From assembly GCA_029931535.1 (NCBI GenBank), contig JAQPZY010001659.1, positions 4,098,001-4,162,000 on the forward strand: 64,000 bases of DNA, written 5' to 3'. Numbering within the stretch: position 1 is the stretch's first letter; each line of letters begins with the position of its first letter. The translations under genes and the position numbers were made by a program. Positions 26,901-41,900 of the stretch are shown one piece after another. The notes beneath the pieces are model-generated. The model worked only from the letters and a program-made list of their open reading frames with translations, was not told the DNA's origin and ran no database searches. This DNA is from Margaritifera margaritifera (lineage: Eukaryota > Mollusca > Bivalvia > Unionida > Margaritiferidae).

Positions 26901-29900
26901 GTACTAAATTTCATAGCAACATCTTAAATGGTTTTTCCCCTGGAAACTTAAGTGTGGATAATAGATCAGTAGACAAACAAATGGACAAAACCCCAACAAA
27001 AAAAAAATGTTGCAACTGAAGAATTGTGAATAACAAAAGGCACATCTAGACCACTAGTCTAATATGTGTAGCAAATTAGACATCTTGATGGGTTTTGGAG
27101 GTACTATCTGGAAGTGAAAGTGTGAGTGAATGATGGATGGATGAACAGACAAATTCATACCTATATTCATGTTTCATCATCCTCTTTAGAAGGAAGTATA
27201 CTCATAAATTGACTACATTATAGCAGGTTATACAACATCAATAAAATGGATGAAAGGATTTTGTTTACATTAGAATTGCTTATAGAAAATAATTATATCA
27301 CAGAAGCTTACTGATATTACAATTTAATATTTATTTCCATTCAATATAATTTTGAAGTTAAGCGAGTTGTTTTATGTCATATCATAAACTGATCTTGGGT
27401 TTGCATTGCTTTCAAACTCACATGCCATTTTGACACAAACATCTGTCACTAAACAGTCAGATTGAGGCATTTTGCAAATTCATAAGTAGAAGAATGGGTG
27501 TTGTGGCTCATCTAGGGTCAATAACTGTGTTGACCAGCCAGACTCTCCAGATGTTGGCATGGGTGTTCTTGCTCACCGAGAGCCAACGACTAAGTCGATC
27601 AACCAGGCTCACCAGATGTCAGCCAAACAAGATCAACTTGTATGTCAGTCCGGCAGGCTCACCCGATGTTGGTCTGCCAGTTGGGGCTGAGCCCCTCAAT
27701 GTAGAATGGGGTTAACTGAAGGGAATTTTTGTTAAAAACTCAGTTGGAAGCTTTAGGTGTGTACGTATGAACAACCAGCAATATTTGACATGGACGATGT
27801 GCCATAATTATGTTAGTTGGCACTGCATGAACTTTTTGCCCATACAGGTATGTAACAATCTTGTTGTAATCATTTACAGCACATGTGAACTTTTTTCGGT
27901 GATGGTGTCCATTGTAAATAGTAACAAGGCTCCAAACATGAAAGTCATCAAGTTTAATTTTCTCAATGAACATTTCATTTTCTTCTTGGTAATTCTTGAA
28001 AAGTTTGAACTTCGATTTTGCCTCTGATTTTGTACAGTGCCATGATCAAGCTCATATTCACATTTATAACTAAGTATCATTTGGTGTTGTTTTGGTTCAG
28101 TTGTAAAACTTTGCCACCTCAGCTATGCATGTAGTTTTTTCTCATAATACTCATCGTAATTTTCCGTGGCTTGCTTACTATAGTGCATTTTTTGTTAGAT
28201 CTACATCGATTTTAGCAACCATTTTTAGTGTGATGACAAGCAGCATGTTCGGCAGTTGGTGACATGGTCCAGTATATTTTTGTTTTTGGTACAAGTCATC
28301 AGAATGCACATTTTGGTAGTCAGAAAACTTTCATTTGGAGATTTGGTTGTCCAAGGAATATATATCTACAAGAGTAGAAGAAAACTTCCATTTGGAGATT
28401 TGGTTGTTCAAGAATATAGGCCTGCAAGAGTAGAAGAAAAAAATCCATTTGGAGATTTGGTTGTCCAAAGAGCATAGATACACCAGAGTAGCACACTATA
28501 TTGTTTGTCTACCATGGCAGTACATGGAGCATTCTGAGGTATGGGCATCTGTGCCAACAAGACCATTACCCACCACCTGCTCCTTGAGAATGGATACGAG
28601 AGCAACCTAGTCCCTGACATTGCTTGTGTCGACTACCTGGCAGGCCACAAGGGTCACACACCTCCGCCCTCTTGAAGGGCTCCAAACCTTTGTCGACGTC
28701 ATCTACGTCTATGGCTACATGCAATGCTAAGATGTGGTGTACAGGGATGAGTGCATCTCCTGCACCATTGGGTACAAATGAGCAGCAGAATTGGATCCAG
28801 TTAGCATGCTGCAAATGTGTGGGCAAAAGGACAGATGGTATCAGTTGCAACTATATGCAGATCAAGATTGTTCACACCATCGCCAAAAATGCCAAAGGTG
28901 CAATCCTTGTGACTATCCACTGCATCAAAGCTGACACAAGAACCAAGACCTGCTGAGCGTATAGTAAACAAATGTACTTCCACAATGAGTCACATGTGGA
29001 CTGCTTGGATGAGCAGCAGGCCATAGCCACTGTGTTTGTTGCAAAGATCAGTGTATCCAAAGTGTCTATGGAAGACCTGCTGGAGGCACTCCCAATCTTA
29101 GAGCAGCTGCTACTAGCATATGGCTACAGTATCTCCTCTATTGACTATGCACAGGACTTCACGGGAATAATAGAATGCATCATTCTTATCAAATAATTGG
29201 TTCCCTCCAGTGGGATGCGAGAACATGGCAACCTTGGAGATGCTATGGAAGCTGTTGTGCTGACAATCCTCAACAACATTGACAGTGTAGACAACCACGT
29301 TTGCACCTTTGTAGAGACATCTCCAGCTGGATACATGATCTGAGCAAAATACTGCAAGGTCATCTCAAACTTCGAGGCTGGAGAGGTACATAAGAGCTTG
29401 GGGGACACATAGCAGACTATGCAGACTGTCTGAACAAGCACTGCAAGACCTTCTCCATCCAGGTGAGATAGCACACCCACATAGAGGTTTCACTCTATGC
29501 ATGCCGTATTGGCAGTGAGTTCTCAGCAAACACAGCTGAAGTGGTCATGGTCTTGCCAGATGTACCAGAGGAGAAGGGCCCTTTTGTAATGCAGCTGCCC
29601 ACCAAGCAGTGGGAGAACCTTGCCAAGGAACTCGACCAATGTAAGGTTTTGGCCAATTGACCACAAAGAAAAATCTTTGTTGCATGGTATGCAGACATTG
29701 CCACTGGTAAAGTGGCAGGTGTTCAAATTCGGCCATCAAAGACCAAAGTAGATGAAGACAAGCACTGGAAAAAGACAGTACTGTGGGCTGCCTCTGACTT
29801 TGGCTTTCATGTCTGCCCATCTTTGTGTGCAACATCCTGCAGGCGGATCATGATGGTGTTGATATAGAACTGCTCTGCTGTTACATCAAAGGTCCAGAGA

Positions 29901-32900
29901 CAAAGGCTATCCTAGCAGCCAGCAAGTGCCCAAAACAAGTCCACACTGCTCCACCTCCATGTGACCGTCTTCCAGACACAAAATATGTTTTCCGGATCTG
30001 GTGCACAGCAAAGTCCCATGCCATCAGAGTCAAAAAGATCCAGTACCCACTACATGAAGCATATACAGACTGCAAGATGTCCACCCTATCCACATGCAAA
30101 TGCAAATAACGTTTGCTGGACAATGGTGATGCATACATTTCCGAGGAATGGTGATGCCAAGTAGTAGAGAAACAAGCAGCAGCATGAGAATAGTCAAGGA
30201 ACTGGCACACTTGGAAGACAAAATAGTAATGCAAAAAGCATACAAGAAGTCAGCACATGTCCACCTAGAAGTCGAAGAAGCTGGTTATGACAAAACAACC
30301 ACCAAACTAACTGCACTTGCCCAGCAACAAGAACAGGTCTTTCTAGTGGTTGGATTCCGACACCCAGCACCAGGACATGGCAGCTTTGGGAGTGGCAGTC
30401 AGGTCCTTTTGCACAGCATGTCTGGTGGACTGCATACAGTTTTGTCTACCAAAGCGCTTGATATAATTCTAGACGGATGCCAAGATGCCTTTGCCAAAGA
30501 CATTGACAAAAGTTTGGTCGCATGCAATACTGGCTGGTAGTGCTTCACCAAGGTATTCAAAAACTGGAGATTACAGTAGAGTTGGATTGTATCTTTGGAA
30601 AAAATGCATGTGTTGAGTCAGCTGAGGTCTATGACTGACTTGAATTTTCCACTGGCTTTAGAAAAAGTCTGGAGTAAAACCCCAGAGAGTTCATTTTACA
30701 AACTATTTTCATTACCTGCTTGTTGAGTAACAACCAAATCTTCTACAAACTTTTGGCTTTCTTACAATCTGATAGCATGTCCATCATGCAAGGGTAGACC
30801 TGTGAACCCTTACGATTTGACTGTAACCTTTATTGAAATGACCTTTAAGTTACGAACTTACGGAATAATAGCAAAAATTACGAAAATATGATTGTTCCAA
30901 TCAAATCCAGATACAGGCTCTTTTGTGTTTGATCTGGATTCAGGTTTCGTATTAGAATCAGTGGAGTCCATCAGGGAACCAGTCTAACTTTACAGAAGTA
31001 TCTCAGATTCTTTAAACTACCCATATTTTCATGCAAAATGTCTGCATTATCAAACTATTGTTTATATAGCATTTTCTAGAAATGGCATCCAATGAACAAA
31101 AACACGTTTTTAAAAAGTTTAAATAAACAGCACATAAGTATGAAACAGAATATTCAGATTCTTGGGGGGAAAAAAAGCAGTAAAGGCAACAATTACATTT
31201 ATTGGATATGATGTGTTGATTTGAGTACCGTCTTGTGGTGGGAGAGATGATGGTCGACTCCATACTTGCCATATTCCCAGACAGTGTTGGGGGTTTTTGA
31301 GACTCAAAAAGTGTGTTTTGAGGTCCCAAGGGGGGTCAGTGCGCGTCATTATTTATGTTATGACATATATCAAGAGATTGATTTTGATTTAATTAATCCC
31401 CCTTAGGTGACAAATCTAGGGACCTTTATTACTACAAACACAACCTAGCACTGAACAAGCAAATCAATTATTTGTTCTTTGTTGGGATTCGAACCTGGAT
31501 CCTCTTAAGCGAGATATGGCAACTATTGCCTGCCTGTACGTTCCAGCTGATAAAAATTTGGGCTTCGTATTCTGGCCCTTTGGGCCATCATCGTCACACC
31601 GGGCGCCATGTACCCTTAGTATGCCACTGCAAATAACATCACCACAAACATGGTTACAACCTCACAGACATTAAAATACAAAAATACACCAAGTTACTGT
31701 TTTTAAAATCCATTGGACAGTGGAATGTAGTTTTAATTACATGCAGTCTTTGCTGCTTTAAATAGTTCAGTAGTTGGTTTGACGGTAGGCCTAATGCAAG
31801 TGTCATTTGTGTTCACAAATATACCTAAACTTTTCCTTTGCGAATGTGCATCCACGTCTATGTAGGCGGAAGCAGCCCCCAAAGTCGCTAAAAGTGATAA
31901 AACCTGTAATATGGCAATAAATATCCATTCCAAAACAATGAATATGGCAATGAAAACATTCAAGGTTTGCGGTAGTCGGCCAAGTTGCTAAAGTCTGACT
32001 GCCGCTATTGTAACGTATTTTCGAGGTTGAAGTCACACCTACGGCAGTGAAGATTGAATTTATTCTCGGGCTGAATTAATGAAAAAAGGTACTAATTTAT
32101 GCAAATATACAATTTGTCATTTGATTTATGATTTAATACTTTTAAAAGAAAATTAATCAAGAAAACATGGGTATTTGTTATAATAAATGCTAGTAGATAA
32201 TGAGTGAACACTAAAGTTAATGAGAGCAAGATCCGGAACGGAAAATTCCATGGTGCAGTTCATTTCATGTTAACCAGATATTCAGACATGTTAATGTTTT
32301 CACGAGTTACTTGATCACATGATAAAACGTTTATTGCAATAATGTAAATGTCCAAGGAAAACATGAGAAAGTTAAGGTGGCAAAACTGTCAAAGCAAATA
32401 AGATTATCTCATTTTTTTTAGCACTTCTAGTGCATTATGAACTCCAATTTTCCTTTGTCCCTTTAAAATGTTGTGTCCCCCAAATCTGGAGGGTGAGGGA
32501 CACAGTGTCCCCTGACCTTTGGATCCTAGGTGCAACACTGCATTAGAGGCTGAATGGTGCTGTTGTTCAACCAACTGAAATAACTTCAGACAAATTAGGT
32601 TGTTCCACTTAGTGTACTGTACCTATGCAAATTAGCCTAATGGGCTCTCCCTCAGCAGTGCTCAAAGGATTTGACACAACTCATCACCCTAGCTATTGTG
32701 AGCCAATTCAGTAAATCTCTGAAAGGTGTCTGTTTATCTCTGACCACCTTACCTTTTAATTGTCTCTAATACAGCTGTATAAACTGCCCTGAGGATAGTT
32801 TTATATGAGCTCTGAGCAAGACTGTCCCACAGATACGGGCATATATCGCTGTGGTCAAGAAATGTACATGGGGGGGGGGGGATTTTTTTCATTTTTTTTT

Positions 32901-35900
32901 GCTAAGATTGCTGAAAATTGTGTTTTCCAAAACACGACCGTGTCAGGGGGTTTGGGAGTCTAAAATCGTGTTTTTTGCGTGACACGTTGTGTTATGGCAT
33001 GTATGCGACTCAATGTGAAATTCAGAATAAACCCAAAGATTATATTAAGTTGGGAGAATAAACAAGAAGCCTTTGAGTTCCATGGGGTTTGGAACTGCAG
33101 TTTCTAAAACTGTAGTGGAGGTAATTAAGGTATAAGTGTACTTTACAACTTTTAAGTTGAATATAATGTTGCCTTCGCTGCATCAACCTCAGTTCACACT
33201 TCTGAACTGTTGAAATGCATGTTTTCCAAGTTGACAATAGCAGTACACGATATTGTATTATACCTTACTGAAAATTGGTCTAACTTATGGAAAAATATAA
33301 ATTGCCGTACTGAGAAAGTATTGTTAGGGTTTGCAGGTCTAGTAGATGCTGGATAAATTAAATATTATTCCCTACGAAACAACTTGGATTGCCCATTCAT
33401 TTTGCGAACAACAATAGATCTAATATTGGTGAAAATGACAGGACAGTCTTCTCCTTTACACCTGGCTGCTGTTGAGAAAGCCTTGCAAAGAAAGGAATTT
33501 CAACTTCAGTTTTGGAGAGACTCTCACATGCTAGAAAGCCCGAAGGCTTATGTGGGAAAGTGGCATATTTTCAGGGTCTGGTGCGAGGTCAACAGTATTG
33601 TCCCTTAGAGTACTTTAATCCCACTGACTTTTTTCTTAGGCTTTTTGAGGAGAAAGAGTTGGCTCCAATTACTATCAAAGGCAACTGCTCCATGATATCC
33701 AACAATTACAGGCATCATGGCAGAGGAGATATTGGTCATGATAAAGATCTATCACACCTACTAGACAGTTTTGGCTTTAATAAGCCAAAATCTCTCACCC
33801 TGTTTCATAAATGGAACCTTTTGTGGGGTTTGACATGGCTCAACTCAAGTCAGTTCATGCCTCTAACCAGTACCTCACTGATGCTGCTATCATACAAGAC
33901 ATGCTTTCAGAGAGCTTTAGCTTTGGCATGCAGAGTGAGTGAGTTGCATGCTCTTTAAACAGACTGGAACTATCTTCAGTTCAGATCAGATTGTTCAGTG
34001 GTCCTAATGAAGCTGCCAGGCTTAGTAGCTAAGAATAGGTTACACTCAACTGGCAATCAATGAGTGGTCATACGCTTTGTCTCTTTGATCGATATGTCAA
34101 GAGAGGCAGTGATGCAAGACCCTGTCAGTGCTCTCAAGCATTACATGAAGTGCACAGAGAAAAGTTGTGGAGCACAATGGCATCTCTTTTTTTCTGGTGA
34201 AAGCTGAGAAAGAGGATGTAATCCTGCAAGCCCTAGCATACGGCTGAAATGGTTTAATATGCTCAGCTTACTCTAAAGTCTCAAAAGATCAGAAATGCCT
34301 CAGGAAGTTTTCTGCCCATGAGCTTAGAGCGATGTCTGCGAGCCTCGCATTCAGATTTAACATTTCAGTCTGGGACATAATAGAAGCTGTTGGCTGGCAT
34401 GCACAGTCAACCTTCTTGAGTTTCTATCTCCGTGATCTGGCTTCAACAAAAAATTTACTCTGGTGGGTCCAGTGTCTGTGGCCCAGATGACCACCAGGCC
34501 CAGTTGATATCAGTACAACCTCCTCACAGACATTGGTTTAGCACTTTAGCTGGATTCGCCCCAAATTTTTTTATCGGTAAGAAGAATTAGTTATTTTCTT
34601 CTTATTTGTGCATGGTCATTACGGGTTACATAACTGTCAGTTGTGCTGCTCTCATGTTAGGAAAGCAGGTTATCCTTCATATAGGTAATTCAGCCGTTCT
34701 TCCCTCGAAGGGTTCCCATGGTAGAGGTAGGATGCATAGCATTTCCTCCTCCTATAACCTATTCTTCTAATGTTAATATGTTTGGGGAATATAAAGGAGA
34801 GAGCAAATTTTTTCGTAAATAATGTTTCTTTGAGAATACTTACCCAATCACATTACTACAAAACCCTCCCACACCTCCCAACAAATGTGAGTTTATTAGT
34901 TGATGTATTGCTCAGCTTAAGACTGGTAAACATCCAGTTGATGGGTTGCCATCTGGCAGTGGTAAGGGGTGGTAATGGGTAAGAGTGCCTTCCCTTTGTA
35001 TGGTTCATAGACAGAAAAAATATTTTTTCATCTTTTCAGGAGGTCTGGATTTGGGAGGTAGTAGAATTTATTTTCTCAACATTAATCTGATTGGGTATGT
35101 ATTCTCAGAGACTCATAATTTACTAAAACGTTTGCTTTAAAGGTATGGTGACTTGCCAATTTTCTCTTGTTTTTCAAAAGTTGGTGTCATTCAAACATCC
35201 CTTTGAAATATTTCACAAATCTGGATGTAAGAAGTAGATACCATATTCTAAAAGCATCTCATCGAGGACAAAACCCCAATTGAATTCTATTTAAAGAACC
35301 AATTAAGAGGATCGTGTTACAATCATGCTCAGAGTGACAGAACAAGTTTGGTAATCCTCTCCTTTTTTCACTTTGTACATGCTTACGCTAAAAAATTTCT
35401 GGATGTAAATTAGAGTATACTTCTGCCTTAACCAGGGCAGGCAAAACGAGCGATTGCACTTGGCACCAAGCCTGGGGGGCACCATTTCATGGAGTTTGCG
35501 GTATTTTTTCCCCGAGTGTGGGGCAGCAAAGGCGATGCTCACCTGGGGTGCTGTTTCTTCGAGCATAAACTTGCAACGGCCCTGGCCTTAACCAGCATTT
35601 TTGTGTTCAACAGGATAATGGTAGAGCATATTGTGTTGCCCTTGTCCAGCTGTCCATCCATCACACCTTGGTTAAGTCTTGCTTTCATACATGAATACAG
35701 ATGCATTTTACCCAGATGGTACTCTTTACTGTGATTCAACTTTCATTCTAATTCTCTTTTTTTTTGTCTACCTCTAGAGAAATAAAGAACAAGATTCATC
35801 AAGCAATTGCTAAAGAATTCAAAGTACCTTTATCAAAATTGTATCTGACAAAACCTACATTTTTCTCGCGGATGAACGTGATGGAGGCCAAGACTGTGCA

Positions 35901-38900
35901 TGATGAGTACTGGCATCCACATGTGGACAAGGTAATCAAGTTATTATAATTCATAACATTTTCAGTTTCGATTTGTGAATTTTGTGCTCTCACCTGTGTA
36001 AGCATAGTAACATATAGTACTGTCATTGACCTAAATATCTGGACATTTAAAAAAATTACTTTTCTCTCTGTCCAGATAATTCATGTACTAATGAAAATGT
36101 TCAATTTTCCCAGATATTTTGTTTGAAAAATTTTAACTTTATTGTCAGGATGTTCCTAGCAAGTGGTCTATATAGGTAAACTAGGTTGTGTTATATCCTT
36201 GCTTGATAATAAAGAACACTTTCATTAAATTGTTTCATTGTTTTCTTTCACAAATAAAGAATTCTGGTTGCATTTCTGATGTTTTATTTTTCTTTTTGTT
36301 TGTAAAACTATGTTTATTGTGTTCATGTATTGTCACTGGTGATAAGTGCCAATCATCACTAGAACGTTACCTATGACTGTAAGCCAGTTCTAATATTGAT
36401 ATTGGTTCATAACATAAAGATTGTCTTTGACAACAGAATGTATCACACAAATGATATACATATATTCATATTATTTAACCTCTGAAAATCTGAAAGATAA
36501 TCCATATTTTCCATCACAAATGCATGAAGTGATCTCGACATTACAGATCCAAATATAATGATGATTGCCCTAAGTAGTGAAATCACTTTATATCATTATT
36601 TGTAATGCTATTATAGGTGTAAAGACTGAATTTACTAAATCTAAATTGAGGTTACCATTAACAATGTTAAAGTTTTGGAAAGTAAGAAACAGTGGTTATA
36701 CTGGCAACCATGCTGATAGAGGCAAGACACTTCATTCCATGAAACTTGTTTTTACAATAGAGACTGTGATGCAAGATTGCGTAGATTCAGTCAATAATTT
36801 ATGAGGTGGATATCCAGCATTTACGAAAATTGTGAAAATATACATACACTAAGATATTATGATTTACAATCTACTTCTTTTCTTTTCAGTTTTAAATGCT
36901 TTTTAAGGATTTTATATTTTTTTTACTTTTATTTTCTATATAATATATCACAGAATTTTAACACTTGTACCTTTTATCTTGTAGGACTATATTTTTATGT
37001 TTATTTGAAAGGTTTTATCTTCCTACTTGTTTTTCCAACTTTTACCTGTACATTTTTGGAACTTAACTTTTTACTGGCACTATATGGCCAGGTTTGTGCT
37101 TATGTGCCATTAAACCCTATACATACATACATACATACATACATACATACATACATACATACATACATACATACATACATACATACTCAGTTATATTGCA
37201 ATAAGATGTTCAAATGCAAACAACATAGACACTGATCTGTCATTGCATAATGTGCCGGCAGATCAGGGTCTATGTTGTTTGTTCTACTGATTAGTCCTTA
37301 CAAACTGCATAGTCCCAGATCTGCTGGCGCATTATGTGACGGTAGATCTGGGTCTATGTAGTTTGCAATTGGTATTGGATTGTATGCGAGTATATATGAT
37401 ATGTACTTTGTTGAAAACTGTTTACCCTCTTATTTAGAAACTATAAGATGAAGTTAAATATTTGTATGCCTTTTAGTACATGACATAAATATTTGTATGC
37501 CTTTTAGTACATGGCATAAATATTTGTATGCCTTAAAAATATTTATGACATAAATATTTGTATGCCTTTTAGTACATGACATAAATATTTGTATGCCTTT
37601 TTTAGTACATGGCATAAATATTTGTATGCCTTTTAGTACATGACATAAATTCTATGTAGCAATAAGTACACGTGTCAGAGCTCAAATCTTTCAAAACTGA
37701 TCTTTGCAGGTGACCTATGGATCCTTCCATTACACATCTTTACTGTACCTTTCCACTTATGGGAAGGATTTCAGTGGTGGGCGCTTCATCTTTGTAGATT
37801 CTGACTCAAATAAGACAGTTGAACCCAGACTTGGTAAGGAATTTAGTGTTATCAAATTTAATTTTTATACAAATCTTAATTGTTTTTTATCCATTTAAAT
37901 AAAAAACAACTCTTAAGAAAGAAAGGAAGTGTTGTCCTCAAGTATTTTTATATCTCTAACAAAAGTGATTCATTAACAACAACAAATTTAGTAGTTGAAC
38001 TTTTTCAAGTCTTTTCCCTTGTCAGCAGATTCTACTTATTCTTCAGTGGAAAGTCACTGCTGACCACCAGTGTTGCATATTGTTGAAATTCTATTGGTGA
38101 TACAAGTACCTCACTTTGCAAAGAACACAACTATAACAATTGCATAATTTGACCTTAAATCCAACAATAACCACATGCAGTTTTTTTAAAAAAAGGTAGT
38201 GAATTCGGGGGGGGGGGGGGTTGGATGGTGAATTATTAAAGAAGACACTAAATGAAGGGTGTAAAGTCAAGATAAATGTGAGCAAGATCTTTTCTGGTAC
38301 AACCAATAATTAAAAATATCCAACAAATTATTATTGATATGTCTTTTGTGCATATTTTTTTATATAAGGTAACAATTTATAACCAGTTGGTTTCATTTAT
38401 TGACTTTCTATCCAGCATATCTGATCTGCTATTCTCCCTCTCTGACAATCTACTTTCCCTCTAGCAAAAGCCCTGTAAAACATGCAGTAATAATTCCAGT
38501 TTTTTTCAATTAAATGTATTTTTTCACTTCATGTTATTTCTGCATTCAGTCTTGTCAGAAAGTACATGTACATGTTTTGTGAGGAAATAAAAATACACTT
38601 CTAAACTTCATAGCTTATTGCTCACATCTGATATACAGCTGCATTGCCATGAAGTGTAAAGTGATTTATAATGATGAAAAATCTCAGTCACTTGGAAAAG
38701 TAAATCATATCAAATTGCAGTTCAGGCTACTGCTTCCAGATGTTAAGATGTGATTCTTCTATGAATTAAGAAAACAAAATCACATATTTACTACCTATAA
38801 ACATGTTTTACAATGACATAAATATTTAATCATTTATATATAAAAGCACAATCAATAATGTTTAGCAATTCTACAGCACAAAATGGCAGAAATCTCAAAC

Positions 38901-41900
38901 TTACAAGCATGATGTATGTATGTAATCCATTTAAAATCAAATGACGTCAAAAACAAGCACAGTCATACACAAAAGTACTAATCCAAATTGAATAGACACT
39001 ATTCATTCAGCACAATGTATATTCCAGGCTTTCATGCTGTAATTTACTGGTAAATCCATATAATTTTGCTATTAGGTAATAAAGAAACAAGAGTTTCCAC
39101 TATCTGATTTCACTCTTAAATTTAACAGATTTTACAATTAGGTGGTATGTAATTGTTTTAACAGACCTTATTAACAGGTAAGTTATATAAATGAGCATCT
39201 ATCAGTGACCATTGATTTCTGTCTGGTAACTGGATAATGCACTTGGGCTACATTAGAGCACTTCAGTTGCTTGTTTTGTATGACAGATATGACAGACAAA
39301 CTTATTGAAGGCCAGGAAGGATTAGTGGCTGCATGTCTTAGATGTACCTGCATGATTAGTAAGGTGTGTCTACAGAGCTAAGTGGAGTGACTTCAATGCT
39401 AAGACAATTTCGGCTGTACTGTTTACTGTTACCAAATACAATAGCTTAATCAACATCAGGTAACACTTATTAAGAATTGGAACTAAATAAAATGAATAAA
39501 AACTTTAAAGATAAAAAAAACAACTTTTAGGTGTATACTGTTATCAGCAGCCTAAGGTCATGTGAAAATTTGTAATTGCTGATAATGTACCTGGATAAGA
39601 CTGTAAATAAAGTAATTGTTGATATAATGTACCTGGATAAAGGCAGTAAATAAGTAATTGTTGATAGCACACCTGGATAAAAGCTGTAAATAAAGTAATT
39701 GTTGATAATGTACCTGGATAAAGGCTGTAAATAAGTAATTGTTGATAGTGTACCTGGATAAAAGCTGTAAATAAAGTTATTGTTGATAATGTACCTGGAT
39801 AAAGGCTGTAAATAAGTAATTGTTGATAGTGTACCTGGATAAAAGCTGTAAATAAAGTAATTGTTGATAATGTACCTGGATAAAGGTTGTAAATAAAGTA
39901 TTTGGTAATAATGTACCTGATAAAGGCTGTAAATAAAGTAATTGTTGATAATATACCTGGATAAAAGTTTTAAATAAAGTCATTGTTGATAATGTACCTG
40001 GATAAAAGTTTTAAATAAAGTCATTGTTGATAATGTACCTGGATAAAGGTTGTAAATAAAGTAATTGGTAATAATGTACCTGGATAAAGGTTGTAAATAA
40101 AGTAATTGGTAATAATGTACCTGGATAAAAGCTGTAAATAAAGTAATTGTTGATAATGTACCTGGATAAAGGTTGTAAATAAAGTAATTGTTTATAATGT
40201 ACCTGGATAAAGGTTGTAAATAAAGTAATTGGTAATAATGTACCTGGATAAAGGTTGTAAATAAAGTAATTGGTAATAATGTACCTGGATAAAGGTTGTA
40301 AATAAAGTAATTGGTAATAATGTACCTGGATAAAGGTTGTAAATAAAGTAATTGTTGATAATGTACCTGGATAAAGGTTGTAAATAAAGTAATTGCTAAT
40401 AATGTACCTGGATAAAAGCTGTAAATAAAGTAATTGTTGATAATGTACCTGGATAAAGGTTGTAAATAAAGTAATTGGTAATAATGTACCTGGATAAAAG
40501 CTGTAAATAAAGTAATTGGTAATAATGTACCTGGATAAAGGTTGTAAATAAAGCAATTGGTAATAATGTACCTGGATAAAGGTTGTAAATAAAGTAATTG
40601 GTAATGTACCTGGATAAAGGTTGTAAATAAAGTGTAAATAAAGTAATTGTTGATAATGTACCTGGATAAAGGTTGTAAATAAATTAATTGTTGATAGTGT
40701 ACCTGGATAAAGGCTGTAAATAAATTGTAAATAAATTAATTGTTGATAGTATACCTATATAAAGGCTGTAAATAAACTGTAAATAAATTAATTGTTGACA
40801 GTGTACCTGGATAAAGGCTGTAAACAAAGTAATTGTTGATAGTATACCTATATAAAGGCTGTAAATAAAGTAATTATTGGTAATGTACCTGGATAAAGAC
40901 TGTAAATAAAGTAATTGTTGATAGTTGTACCTGGATAAAGGCTGTAATTATTTGCAATGACAGTTTCACATTTTTAACAGAGACAATAACATATTTAAAA
41001 TACAATGAAATAATTATTTCCCTTTTTCTGTTTTGAATCTACATACTGAATGAAACTTGTAAATTCAGAGAAAGAGGTCAATCTTTTCTTTACTAATCAA
41101 AGCATCTTAGAGTCAATAATACAAAAATGAGACACTTGTCTCTTTTAGCAAGAGTGGGTCAGAGTGCAGTTGTGTTGACAGATGTTCACAGTTGATGGTC
41201 ACTCTTATCTTTTATATTATCTGGGGACTTTATAACTTATTTAGTGACCAATACACCAAAACCAAAAATTCTCTTCAGCTTTATTGGGTTTACATACTAA
41301 GTAATTCACTAACTGGAAATATACAAAGAAGATAATTAGGATTGTAGGGGAAAATCATTTAGTTCATGCGAAGCTGGATTTTGTTGTAACTGCATACATG
41401 CATGTATGCATACATACATACATGCATGCATGCATCAATACATACATACATGCATACATACATACATACATACATACATACATACATACATACATACATA
41501 CATACATACATACATACATACATACATGCTTGCTTGCATGCATACATACATACATACATGCATACATACATACATGCATGCATACATACATACCTACATA
41601 CCTACCTACATACATACATATATACATACATATATGAATACATACACACACACACATACATGCATATCTACCTACCTACCTACCTGCCTGCCTACCTACC
41701 TACCTACCTATGTAACCATAGCCATTTTTCCAAGCAGATTATTTAATCAGTTTGATATGTTGTGTGAATTCAGTTCATAACTTGAGGTCCAATAGTTCTT
41801 CAGTATTTGAAATTTCTTTTTTAGGTAGAGTTTCCTTTTTCACATCAGGATCAGAGAATGTCCACTATGTGGAGAAGTTGGAGGATGGAGTCCGATATGC

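Noticed and set aside
29145..30245. Multiple minus-strand frames of 60-117 codons
   Set aside because: Shadows of the GC-richer plus-strand replicase-like relic.
36801..37235. 144-codon plus-strand open frame
   Set aside because: Composed of T-rich sequence (Phe, Tyr, Leu) followed by an ACAT microsatellite giving a His-Thr-Tyr-Ile repeat.
40011..40556. 181-codon minus-strand open frame
   Set aside because: Entirely inside the 41-bp minisatellite; openness follows from the repeat.
39595..40950. CRISPR-like regular repeats
   Set aside because: Units are contiguous with no unique spacers and the setting is an animal intron; a minisatellite.
41359..41780. Several overlapping open frames on both strands
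   Set aside because: Microsatellite translations only.
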